From contig PLOG01000095.1 of assembly GCA_003142935.1 (NCBI GenBank), positions 62,348 through 106,880 on the forward strand: a stretch of 44,533 nucleotides of DNA, written 5' to 3'. Shown in pieces: positions 9,383 through 17,738 of the stretch; position 1 is the first letter of the stretch; every line of letters starts with the position of its first letter. The notes below the pieces were generated by a model, which had not been told where the DNA came from, searched no databases, and worked only from the letters and a program-made list of their open reading frames with translations. Origin of the DNA: Acidobacteriaceae bacterium (GTDB lineage Bacteria > Acidobacteriota > Terriglobia > Terriglobales > Acidobacteriaceae). A program made the translations under genes and the position numbers.

Positions 9383-9716
9383 CTCCATCACCTTTTCACC
9401 ATGGGGACTCTGGGGTCTTTTTCTTTCTATGTAGTCGCACCCAAGCATAGTCGGGGTCGTCGTAGGCCGCGAGCGAACGCGCCGAGCCGGCCAACGCATT
9501 CAGGTAATACACGCTGTAGTCATGATTGCACAAGAACTGAAGTCTCGTCGCTCAAGTGCCGAATCGCCAATTCGAGCGAGACTTCAGAATGCTCGGCTAC
9601 GGCATCCGATTGATTTTGTCAAGGATTGAGCGCCATCCCGTTGAAGGGCACACTTGACCCAGGGTTTTCCGCAGTGGTAGCGTTCTTCAGCACACGGTTG
9701 CATTTTCGGGGGAATC
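9383..9716. other. Divergent control region, iolD / transaldolase-like gene
   Basis: These 334 bases separate the two divergent inositol-cluster genes. Besides the stem-loop at 9537-9587, I see only a weak candidate iolD promoter on the minus strand (TTGTGC, 18-base spacer, TATTAC). There is no small gene. Confidence 0.5.
9537..9587. promoter_or_regulatory. Long inverted repeat between divergent iol genes
   Basis: CTGAAGTCTCG (9537-9547) is the exact reverse complement of CGAGACTTCAG (9577-9587). After a three-base bulge the stem resumes as CTC/GAG, and the inner part carries GAAT/ATTC. Because both flanking genes start away from it, a terminator is unlikely. An operator or an RNA hairpin in one leader fits better. 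Confidence 0.6.
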
Positions 9717-10817
9717 ATGGTCCAAACAGAATCGCAGGCCCAATATAGAAGCCCGCTCTTTCAAATGACGCAGACCACGCCCACTTGTCTGTGGAACGAT
9801 TCGGCCGCCATTGAAGAACTCACTTACTCGATTCAACATGGGGCCGTGGGAGCCACCTGCAATCCTTCGATCGCTGTTTCCGTACTCAAGCAGGAGATGC
9901 CGGTATGGAAGGGCCGCATTCTGGAACTGGCCGAGTCTTTTCCGGAAGCCACGGAAGATGAAATCGCGTGGATGATTGTGGAAGAAATGTCCGTGAAGGC
10001 AGCCAAGCTGCTCAAGCCAATCTTCGATCGGGAAAAGGGGCGCAACGGACGCCTCTCCATCCAGACCGATCCGAGAAACTATCGCAACTCCGGCGCGATG
10101 TTGACTCAAGCTATCCGATTCAGCCGGCTGGCGCCGAACATGATTGTCAAGATCGCGGCCACGCGCGCGGGCATTATCGCCATCGAAGAAGCCACCTATC
10201 GCGGCATCAGCATCAATGCCACCGTCAGCTTTACGCTGCCCCAGGCAATTGCCGTGGCGGAGGCCGTGGAGCGGGGTCTTAAGCACCGGGAAGCCGAAGG
10301 TCTCGATATCTCCACCATGGGTCCGGTGTGCACCATTATGGTGGGCCGGTTGGACGATTGGCTCAAGGTGCTGCTGGACAAGAAGAACCTCTCCGTCGAT
10401 CCAGGCTATCTGGAGTGGGCCGGAGTCGCGGTCTTCAAAAAGGCATACAAGATTTTCCGCGAGCGCGGCTACCGGCTGCGGCTTCTCTCTGCCGCATTCC
10501 GCAACCACATGCACTGGAGCGAATTTATCGGCGGCGATGTGGTGATCTCTCCGCCGTGCTCATGGCAGCGCCGGTACAACGCCAGCGATATCGAAGTGAT
10601 TTCCCGGATCGATACGCCGGTTGACGCTAAGATTGTGGATACACTGTTGAGCAAGTTTCCCGACTTCGAGTGCGCCTACACGGAGGGCGGGTTGACCCAC
10701 GAAGAATTCGATACGTTCGGGTCGACAGGAAGGACGTTGAGACAGTTCATCTCAGCCTGCGCGGAGATGAATGGGATGGTTCGAGATATTATTCTTCCCA
10801 ATCCTGATTTGGAATAG
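9717..10817 (+). CDS. Transaldolase-family aldolase with Glu-to-Gln active-site change
   Basis: This 366-residue protein has the transaldolase fold. The visible landmarks are Asp28 in LWNDS, Asn49 in TCNPSI, the Schiff-base Lys145 in IVKIAAT, Thr169 in INATVSF and Arg211 in MVGR. Aligned by eye to E. coli TalB, the catalytic Glu (TalB E96, in VSTEVD) is Gln116 here (LSIQTD). In fructose-6-phosphate aldolase (FSA) this position is also Gln. TalB Ser176 and Phe178 correspond to Thr206 and Met208. ATG 9717 has GGGGGA five bases upstream. It is divergent from iolD and followed by a LacI regulator, so an inositol role is likely. Direct aldol cleavage of a ketose acid is an inference; ordinary transaldolase activity remains possible. 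Confidence 0.85.
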   Translation: MVQTESQAQYRSPLFQMTQTTPTCLWNDSAAIEELTYSIQHGAVGATCNPSIAVSVLKQEMPVWKGRILELAESFPEATEDEIAWMIVEEMSVKAAKLLKPIFDREKGRNGRLSIQTDPRNYRNSGAMLTQAIRFSRLAPNMIVKIAATRAGIIAIEEATYRGISINATVSFTLPQAIAVAEAVERGLKHREAEGLDISTMGPVCTIMVGRLDDWLKVLLDKKNLSVDPGYLEWAGVAVFKKAYKIFRERGYRLRLLSAAFRNHMHWSEFIGGDVVISPPCSWQRRYNASDIEVISRIDTPVDAKIVDTLLSKFPDFECAYTEGGLTHEEFDTFGSTGRTLRQFISACAEMNGMVRDIILPNPDLE

Positions 10818-10830
10818 AAGCGCGTCAGCG

Positions 10831-10848
10831 AATCCGCATGAGCGGATT
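10831..10848. terminator. Hairpin between convergent transaldolase-like and lacI-type genes
   Basis: AATCCGC (10831-10837) pairs perfectly with GCGGATT (10842-10848) around a four-base loop, 13 bases after the upstream stop codon. There is no good T-tract, so intrinsic termination is only possible. Confidence 0.4.
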
Positions 10849-10922
10849 GCGGTCGTTCTCATCGGTTGCGAAAGAGGGCGCGACCCTCCGCTGCACTCTG
10901 CGGGCGCGTATGTTCGCGGAGG

Positions 10923-12017
10923 TCAACGTTTGGCGATTTGATGCTTGCTCTTTCTCGCCATCGCTGTCGACTCCCTGACGATCAGCTCTGCCTTGATTTT
11001 GATTTTGACAACCGATTTCTGTCCAGACATCAGCTTGATCAGGTTCTCCGTAGCAAGCTGTCCCATGCGCCGCATCGGCTGACGCACTGTCGTCAAAGGC
11101 GGATCTGTGTACGATGCGACGAAAAGATCGTCGAAGCCGGCTATGGAAATATCTTCCGGGATGCGCAGCCCGTGGATGCGAATCGAGCGCATCGCTCCCA
11201 GGGCGGTCATATCGTTGTAGCAGCAAACCGCGGTGGGAGGATCGCTTAGCGCCAGCAGTTGATCCATTGCGCGCATCGCCGCTTCCGGCTTGCCATTGCC
11301 GCGCACCACGAGTTCGGGATGAACCGGAATCTTCTCTGCATCGAGAGCCTCCCGGTAACCTGCGAAGCGCTCCGTATCCGATTGATAGCCGAATTGGTCA
11401 CCGATATAGGCAATCCGCCGATGACCCAAGCCGACCAGGTGTTCGGCTACAGCCCTGGTTCCCTCCCGATTGCATATCATGACGGAGTGAACAAACGCCC
11501 CCGGATGCTGATCGTTTACCAATACGATGGGCACCATCATCTCCGACAGCAAGGGGAGATACAGCGCGCCGACGCGCGAAGAGGTAACGATGATGCCATC
11601 CACTCGCTGCTCGGCAAACGATTGAACTATCTTCTTCTCGCGGTCGGGATCGGCATTCGAGTCGGCCAGAAACACGCAGTAGCCATGATCGTTGGCAGTT
11701 TGCTCGATTCCTGTCACAACTTCGCTTGTAAAGGGGTCTGAGACGGTGGTCACTACGAGTCCGATGGTTCGAGTCCGCCTGGTGACCAGACCGCGCGCAA
11801 CAGCGCTGGCGCGATAGCCCGACTCTTTTGCGATCTTCCGGATTCTCTCGGCGGTTTTGGCATTTACCAGCGGACTGTTCTGCAGCGCGCGGGAAACGGT
11901 GGGGTGCGAGACGCGGGCCAGGCGTGCAATGTCTTTGATCGAGGGCTGACGGAGAATTCGCTTCGAATCGTCCTGGGGGGCAGCTCCGTCAAGATTGCCT
12001 TTGTGCTTGTCAAACAC
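10923..12017 (-). CDS. LacI-family transcriptional regulator
   Basis: This DNA-binding regulator has 364 residues. The LacI helix-turn-helix and hinge lie at about 25-80 (PSIKDIARLARVSHPTVSRA, ending near AVARGL). A periplasmic-binding-protein-like effector domain follows with IGLVV, VDGIIVTSS and SIAGFDD. The GTG start at 12017 has GAAGAGA about eight bases upstream. It lies convergent to the transaldolase-like gene next to the inositol operon, so control of that cluster is a reasonable inference. The effector is unknown. No copy of a shared operator was found by eye. Confidence 0.88.
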   Translation of the reverse strand: MFDKHKGNLDGAAPQDDSKRILRQPSIKDIARLARVSHPTVSRALQNSPLVNAKTAERIRKIAKESGYRASAVARGLVTRRTRTIGLVVTTVSDPFTSEVVTGIEQTANDHGYCVFLADSNADPDREKKIVQSFAEQRVDGIIVTSSRVGALYLPLLSEMMVPIVLVNDQHPGAFVHSVMICNREGTRAVAEHLVGLGHRRIAYIGDQFGYQSDTERFAGYREALDAEKIPVHPELVVRGNGKPEAAMRAMDQLLALSDPPTAVCCYNDMTALGAMRSIRIHGLRIPEDISIAGFDDLFVASYTDPPLTTVRQPMRRMGQLATENLIKLMSGQKSVVKIKIKAELIVRESTAMARKSKHQIAKR

Positions 12018-12182
12018 TGCGCATTCTCTTCAACTCGGGCGTAGACTATCGACCTCAGTCTTTAACAGCGTCCAGGCTCTAGTCAATGCCCCCGCGATGG
12101 GAGAAATGGGGGCTTTCTGGATTGAATCGCCCTGGCGTTCATGAACGGCTGAGTTTTTCGCAACGAGTGCAGAGATGACGCT

Positions 12183-13763
12183 TCATGCGGCTTCGCCTTC
12201 CTGATAGAGATATCCTTTTGCAAGTTCAAGAAAGCCGGCGAGGTCGTTAGCTCTCCAGGCCTCACTCCTATTCAATTCCCTGGCCAGAAGAGTGGCGACG
12301 GCAGGAGCCGCTTCAATTGCCGCGCGCGCATCGAGGAAAAGGGCGCGGGTGCGGCGAGCCAGGACATCCTCAACGGTGCGCGCCATTTCATACCGCGCCG
12401 CCCAGATGACCTCGCGCGCGCGAAAGGGGAGACGCGGATGAAGCTGAGCGTCGAGTGCGGGATTCCCTGAAGAGAGCGCGCGAAGCTCCGGCAGCTCGGA
12501 GCCGTAGACGTATTCCCATTCAGAAGCCGTCGCCGTTGACTCCGAAGTCCAGCCGTGAATCTTCAACTCGAGCGTTCGCGAGGGCCGCTTGGGAAGTGAG
12601 GCAACCTGGCAGGCGCGATCGATCGTATCCTGTCCCATGCGTCTGTATGTTGTCCACTTTCCGCCGGTAACCGTAACGAGACCGGTTGGCGAGACGAGAA
12701 TGGTGTGATCTCTCGAAAGCTGGGATGTCTTTACGCCGCTTTTCTTCACCAGTGGGCGCAGGCCTGACCACACGCTCAGAATCTCCTCGGCGCGTGGTCT
12801 GCGGCCAAAGTAGCGCGCGATGTGGTCGAGGAGGAATTTCTTTTCGGAGATTAAAGCCCGCGGTTCTGTAGACGCGCTGTCAACGGGCTCATCCGTGGTT
12901 CCTACGATTGTGGCTCCGTGCCACGGGATGGCGAAGAGCACGCGGCCGTCCGCGGTTTTTGGAATCATGAGCGCTGTTGTGCCGGTGAGGAACGATTGCG
13001 GCAGCACAAAATGCGTGCCCTGGCTGACAGAGAGCAAGGATTCATGCTCGCCACGATCCATTGAAACTGTATCTTCGGCAAAGACGCCGCAGGCATTGAT
13101 CACGACCTTTGCCTGTAAATCGAAAACTGCGCCGTCTTCCCTGTCACGCACGTGAATGCCATCGGTTTTGCCATTACGATGCAGAATTCCTGTTGCCTCG
13201 ACATAATTGATGGCAGTGCCACCCAGGTCCTGAAAGGTGCGCAACAATGCAATCGCGTAGCGGGCATCGTCAAACTGCCCATCGTGATAGAGGATGCCGC
13301 CGCGAAGACCATCTCCGATAAGTCCAGGGAGCTTTTCCAGCGTGGTTTTGGCGGAGAGGATCTCGGAACGTCCCAATGACAACTTGCCGGACAGCAGTTC
13401 ATAGACCTTCAGGCCAAAACCGTAATAAGGAAGAGATGCAAGACTGTAGGCGGGGACAACGAACTGCCGATCGTGGACGAGGTGAGGCGCGTTCCGCAGC
13501 ATGTGGCCCCGCTCCCGCAAGGCATCCGTGACCAGGGTTAGATTAAGCTGCTGAAGGTAGCGAACGCCGCCGTGCACGAGCTTTGTGCTGCGGCTCGACG
13601 TTCCTTTAGCAAAGTCGAATCGCTCGACGAGCAGAGTGCGATAGCCCCGGCAGGCTGCTTCAACGGCAGTGCCCAGGCCGGTGGCGCCGCCTCCAACGAC
13701 CAAAACATCCCAAGGCGTGGCCGGCTGGCCCAATTCACGCAGAATTTCTGCTCTCGTTGTCAC
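12183..13763 (-). CDS. glpD: Glycerol-3-phosphate dehydrogenase, FAD-dependent (aerobic type)
   Basis: GlpD oxidises sn-glycerol 3-phosphate to dihydroxyacetone phosphate at the membrane and passes electrons to quinone. The protein has 526 residues. The N-terminal FAD-binding motif VLVVGGGATGLG is followed by ERFDFAKGTSSRSTKLVHGG, a GlpD signature. WSGLRPLVK and TVTGGKWTTYRRM occur further on, and the C-terminal DAO_C domain ends with a helical tail. The GTG start at 13763 has AAGGAG eight bases upstream; a longer frame to 13802 lacks support. It is divergent from a ROK regulator. No glpK or glpF is nearby. Confidence 0.93.
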   Translation of the reverse strand: MTTRAEILRELGQPATPWDVLVVGGGATGLGTAVEAACRGYRTLLVERFDFAKGTSSRSTKLVHGGVRYLQQLNLTLVTDALRERGHMLRNAPHLVHDRQFVVPAYSLASLPYYGFGLKVYELLSGKLSLGRSEILSAKTTLEKLPGLIGDGLRGGILYHDGQFDDARYAIALLRTFQDLGGTAINYVEATGILHRNGKTDGIHVRDREDGAVFDLQAKVVINACGVFAEDTVSMDRGEHESLLSVSQGTHFVLPQSFLTGTTALMIPKTADGRVLFAIPWHGATIVGTTDEPVDSASTEPRALISEKKFLLDHIARYFGRRPRAEEILSVWSGLRPLVKKSGVKTSQLSRDHTILVSPTGLVTVTGGKWTTYRRMGQDTIDRACQVASLPKRPSRTLELKIHGWTSESTATASEWEYVYGSELPELRALSSGNPALDAQLHPRLPFRAREVIWAARYEMARTVEDVLARRTRALFLDARAAIEAAPAVATLLARELNRSEAWRANDLAGFLELAKGYLYQEGEAA

Positions 13764-14118
13764 ACCCGTTTCTCCTTTCCTCGGGCGCGATAAAAAGCTC
13801 AATAGAAATCATGCTTCGTTCCGCGCAGAGATTCCAGGAATTGAACCGGAAGCGATTGCCGCCCCGGTCAGGCGCATAGAAAATGCTGTTCATCGGCCAT
13901 GTTACTCCGGGAACAAGCCGCCTGTTGCATATTTGTCGGATTGGAGAAGACTGCAGCCGATGGCGGGCGCATCGAGGGGATAGCAATTGCAGAGAGAACT
14001 CTCAGATTCCTATACGTTTGTAGATGCGCGCCATGTTATGCTACTGACGCTCAGATAAATACTGTATTTATAGGCACGTGAGAACCCAAGCAAGCCTGTA
14101 ATTGCGGAAGAGGATCGG
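13764..14118. other. Divergent intergenic region, glpD / ROK regulator
   Basis: These 355 bases hold both 5' flanks. The clear element is the 17-bp palindrome at 14055-14071, close to the ROK gene. The rest shows no ORF with a ribosome site and no strong promoter for glpD. Confidence 0.5.
14055..14071. promoter_or_regulatory. 17-bp palindromic operator candidate upstream of ROK regulator
   Basis: ATAAATAC-T-GTATTTAT is a perfect inverted repeat (eight-base arms, one central base), 47 bases before the ROK start. It lies in AT-rich DNA just downstream of CTGACG (14044-14049), a weak -35 match, so it would cover a promoter core. ROK repressors such as Mlc and NagC bind AT-rich palindromes, so autoregulation is the simplest reading. 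Confidence 0.7.
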
Positions 14119-15330
14119 GTGCAACCGCGGCAACATCCCAAGCCCATACGGCATGTCGACCTAACCGACGTTCAGCTGGCTTCCAGCGAAACTGCGCGCG
14201 GGATCAACAGAAACATTGTGCTGGAGTTGATTCGCGCCAACCAGCCGCTTTCGCGGGCGGATATATCGCGCCGTTCCGGACTGCAGAGAAGCACAGTTTC
14301 TCAAATCGTGGAACAGCTTATCCGCGAAAACTGGGTGCGCGAGGGTGCAGTTGCTTCTCTGGCGCGCGGCCGCCATCCGACGCTCCTGGGACTGAATGAA
14401 GATCTAATGGTAATTGCGGTCGATATTCACCCCAAACAAGCAACCGTTGCAATGGTAGATCTGAACGGCAGGCTTCTCTCCCGGTCGCTGGTGCCTTTAA
14501 GCTCCATTCCGGCAGCGTCGACACGGCTGATTACCAATTGCATTCAGCGGATGCGAGATGCATTTTCAAGCAAATCGATTGAAGGAATCGGCGTAAGTCT
14601 TCCCGGCAGATTCGATCCCGGCTCACAGCGTCTGATCTTCGCCCCGAATCTGCACTGGCTGGACTTCGATTTGAAGGGGGCAATCGAAAAAAAGACAGGC
14701 TTGCCGGTAAGCATGGAGAACGCTGCCACCGCATGCCTGTTGGCAGAGCTCTTGTTCGGACGTCTCAATGGGATCCGCGATGCCGTGCTGGTGACAGTCT
14801 CCGAAGGGATAGGAACCGGCGTTTTTGCAAATGGCCAGGTGATTACCGGCAACCATGGATTGGCGGGAGAATTTGGCCACATTTCTCTGGATCCGTCGGG
14901 GATCGCCTGTGCCTGCGGACGCAAGGGCTGTTGGGAAACATTTGCCTCGTGCCGCGCGGCGCTCCGCTATTACAAGGAACTTCAGCCAAAAGCGCAGGCA
15001 ATCGCTTTTCATGAGTTGCTCAACAAGGCGGAAGAAGGCGACGAATCTGCCATCGCAGCACTCGCAAAGCAGGCCTTTCACATCGGGCGCGGGCTTGGGC
15101 CAATTATTGCGGGGCTTTCTCCGAGTGTGATTCTTATTGCGGGAGACGTTACCTCAGCATGGCATCGTTTCGGCCCGATTATCGAGAAGGAAGCGGCAGA
15201 GCTCGCGTTGGCGGGATCGCCTCCGCGGGTATTGCCGACTCATGATGGGGAACTCGCGCGCCTTCGCGGAGCGGCGGCGCTTGTATTTCAACGCCGGTTT
15301 GTTCGCGAGCCCTCCCAGTCCATCATTTAG
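14119..15330 (+). CDS. ROK-family transcriptional regulator (NagC/Mlc type)
   Basis: This 403-residue protein has an N-terminal winged helix (about 28-85; LSRADISRRSGLQRSTVSQI) joined to a ROK sugar-kinase-like domain. The ROK zinc motif CACGRKGCWE is intact and is preceded by GEFGHIS. The kinase ATP loop is altered to VAVDIHPKQATVAMVDL, as in ROK regulators without kinase activity. The GTG start follows GGAAGAGGA. The 17-bp palindrome upstream suggests autoregulation, and divergent glpD is a candidate target. The sugar effector is unknown. Confidence 0.9.
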   Translation: MQPRQHPKPIRHVDLTDVQLASSETARGINRNIVLELIRANQPLSRADISRRSGLQRSTVSQIVEQLIRENWVREGAVASLARGRHPTLLGLNEDLMVIAVDIHPKQATVAMVDLNGRLLSRSLVPLSSIPAASTRLITNCIQRMRDAFSSKSIEGIGVSLPGRFDPGSQRLIFAPNLHWLDFDLKGAIEKKTGLPVSMENAATACLLAELLFGRLNGIRDAVLVTVSEGIGTGVFANGQVITGNHGLAGEFGHISLDPSGIACACGRKGCWETFASCRAALRYYKELQPKAQAIAFHELLNKAEEGDESAIAALAKQAFHIGRGLGPIIAGLSPSVILIAGDVTSAWHRFGPIIEKEAAELALAGSPPRVLPTHDGELARLRGAAALVFQRRFVREPSQSII

Positions 15331-15849
15331 TGTTCGCTGGCCCATACGGACCAGAACTGGCAAGAGTAACGCTCCTGAAAGCTTTGCTCTTGGCAGCCCA
15401 GCCTTCTCTGACATCTGGATTCGCAAAATAGACAAAACAAAAGCGATGCCGACAACCAATAACTTCTCTTCAAATGTCTGATTCAGATAATGGAGAGTCG
15501 GTTTTGGTTTTTTCTTGGTTCGAAACTGGTTGACGAACTCAGGAGGTGGCTCTTTCTTCGTCACATTTGGTGATACTCCCCATTTCCAATAAATTCCGGT
15601 AAGCTGACACTGATTTGGCAGAAGTTGCGGCTCGATGTTCTTCTTCCCGAGCGCGCTGATGCAGGAGTGTGCGCGTTTTTCGTTGTTTCCTGCCGCTTTT
15701 CACCAAATGTGCGGAAGAACCCAAGATTACTTGCCAAACTCATTTGGTTTCTTTTCTCCCACGTTTGGAGTCCAAATTGCACGTTGGCAGGTGCATGCCT
15801 CAAAGATCAAGGTTGTACCGGACAGTCACGTGCGTCGCTCTTGTGCCGT
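15331..15849. other. 519-base region without a recognised gene, AT-richer
   Basis: The sequence is visibly richer in A+T than the genes on either side. Frames on both strands stay open for 80-95 codons (for example minus 15561-15803) but lack a ribosome site or known motif, and they contradict each other. It could be a decayed gene, a noncoding repeat or a leader beyond the GH32 stop. I assign no function. Confidence 0.4.
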
Positions 15850-17583
15850 TCAATGATGCGTCCAAATAGACGACATTTTATAGACGCGAAGAGTATTAAG
15901 GATGCTCCCTGACCGTCCCATTTCAAGTTCTATGCCGTGATTATTTGTGGTCGCAGGTATCTCCTTGATGATGTACCGCCTTCCGCCATCGATAAATATT
16001 TCAGCAACAGACTTGTCGATCAATATCTCCACTGATCCCATGCCCTTGTCGAGACCGCCATACTGAAGAGTGGCCAGAGGGTCTCCCTGGTATCGAATGG
16101 TCAGCTCGTCATCTTTCTCTAAGGTCACCTGCATCTTCACATGGAGAAGTCCGGGAGGAATGAGATGAAGCCTCCGGGTAGCATCCGTGACAGTTAGCGA
16201 GGACCAAGCATACTCCTTTGAGTGCAACCCTTCGATTTCCCGAATAGGAGTTGCGAGCAATCTGAGACCGTCCGGTGTGGTAACCAACCTGAATTCCGTT
16301 GGGAAGAGCATCATCTGATTGAACGGCATGCCCTGTTCCGTGATTCTTCCCCACGCCATTTGGACACGCCGTCCGTCCGGCATATCGGCGAAGGACTGCG
16401 CCGCATAAAGAATGTCGTCTCCATTCGCATTTTTTCCCTCTGCGTAGCGAAGCGCTGATGTTTCAGGAGTGAATGTGCTGCCATCGAAGCTGCCGATAAA
16501 GTATGTGGACGAGCCGCCATGAAGTATCCACTTGCGATGACTGTTATCTCCGTCGACAGGTAGCTCAAAGAAATCCGGACATTCATGAAGACCCATGAAG
16601 TGACTCTGCCATGTCCATGATTTGAGGTCGGTCGAAGTGTAGAAAGACATACCGTCTTTCTCAAACAAGACCATTACCCAGCGCCTTGTCTGTTCATACC
16701 AGAAGACCTTTGGATCCCTGGTGTCGTTCGTGTTTGCCTCGCTGTTGCTGTCAAGGACAGGATTACCCGTAAAGCGGGTGAACGTAACTCCATTGTCGGT
16801 GCTGTAGGCAATGCACTGCACCTGCTTATGCGAGAAGCGGTCAAAGGCTGTGTACACCAGCACGAGCGCATCTCTCCCCCACCCGCCGTCATTGCTGCGA
16901 TCGACGAGGCTTGAACCGGACCAGGGCGAGCCCAGCTTATCGACCATGAGCGCGGGCGCCAACTCCCGCCAGTGAACCAAGTCCTTGCTCACTGCATGTC
17001 CCCAATACATAAACCCGGTATCCCACGTCACTCCAAATGGAAACGCCTGCCAGAACAGATGGTATTGGCCCTTGTAAAAGATCGGACCGTTGACGTCATT
17101 ACTCCATCCTCGCTTGACCGTAAAGTGAAACTGTGGTCGATTCGGTTCCTTATATAAACTGTCCTCTCCCTCAATCTTGCTCGACTGATAGATGCGATCC
17201 AATGCCAAATGAGTCGCACTGCCGGACAGTGTGATTGTCTGCCCCTGAAACTCACTCACATTGATGAATATCCAGTAGTCGATTGGGCCTTCCGCCAACT
17301 GCGCGGGGAATTCACGTTTCAGCTTGTCATCAACGCCGATCTGAAACACTCGCATTTTGGCTTCGCGGCCGATCGGGATATTCAAGTATTGCTGCGTGAT
17401 ATGCATTGCCCTAGTCTCCGCACAAAGGGAGATGGGCAGCCAGAGGTAAACACCTAAGAGGCAGACACAAAGACGAAAACACTTTAGAGCTAGCAAGCGT
17501 GAAGCAAACCACCTTTGATTGTCGTCAGAGTTGCCAGCCATGGATCCGGCTGCCGCCACGCGATTTACACTGAGCAGATGCAT
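15850..17583 (-). CDS. Secreted GH32 fructan hydrolase (levanase/inulinase/invertase type)
   Basis: GH32 enzymes hydrolyse beta-fructosides such as levan, inulin or sucrose. From ATG 17583 (GAGG five bases upstream) the protein has 577 residues. A hydrophobic export signal spans about 33-54, ending near LPISLCAETRA. A beta-rich N-terminal domain spans about 60-145, then the five-bladed propeller. The nucleophile motif is WSNDVNG with Asp163, in place of the usual WMNDPNG. RDP near residue 289 and HECPDF near 332 supply the stabiliser and acid/base. A C-terminal beta-sandwich follows, with KSVAEIFIDGG. All three acidic residues are kept, so activity is expected. It lies just downstream of a GntR/LacI-type regulator on the same strand. 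Confidence 0.9.
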   Translation of the reverse strand: MHLLSVNRVAAAGSMAGNSDDNQRWFASRLLALKCFRLCVCLLGVYLWLPISLCAETRAMHITQQYLNIPIGREAKMRVFQIGVDDKLKREFPAQLAEGPIDYWIFINVSEFQGQTITLSGSATHLALDRIYQSSKIEGEDSLYKEPNRPQFHFTVKRGWSNDVNGPIFYKGQYHLFWQAFPFGVTWDTGFMYWGHAVSKDLVHWRELAPALMVDKLGSPWSGSSLVDRSNDGGWGRDALVLVYTAFDRFSHKQVQCIAYSTDNGVTFTRFTGNPVLDSNSEANTNDTRDPKVFWYEQTRRWVMVLFEKDGMSFYTSTDLKSWTWQSHFMGLHECPDFFELPVDGDNSHRKWILHGGSSTYFIGSFDGSTFTPETSALRYAEGKNANGDDILYAAQSFADMPDGRRVQMAWGRITEQGMPFNQMMLFPTEFRLVTTPDGLRLLATPIREIEGLHSKEYAWSSLTVTDATRRLHLIPPGLLHVKMQVTLEKDDELTIRYQGDPLATLQYGGLDKGMGSVEILIDKSVAEIFIDGGRRYIIKEIPATTNNHGIELEMGRSGSILNTLRVYKMSSIWTHH

Positions 17584-17738
17584 ACCTACCTCGATATCAT
17601 GCACTTGTGAAAAGGTCGTCTTGGTGGGTCCGCCGCATGATTTGACACGGGACTAGAGCGAGTCTGTTGACGGAGTGTCTGCAAATCGCAGGCCTCAGCT
17701 AAGCGATAGAGCGTTCAATGAACGGGCTGCTTGCTAAA

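Noticed and set aside
9687-10514. 275-codon minus-strand ORF
   Set aside because: It is antisense to the transaldolase-like gene, which has an intact active site and ribosome site.
11760-11775. GGTTCGAGTCC, resembling a tRNA T-loop
   Set aside because: It lies inside the lacI-type coding frame, and no acceptor or anticodon stem can be built around it.
15154-15564. 136-codon minus-strand ORF at the ROK regulator 3' end
   Set aside because: It overlaps the ROK coding end for about 180 bases and has arginine-rich shadow composition there.
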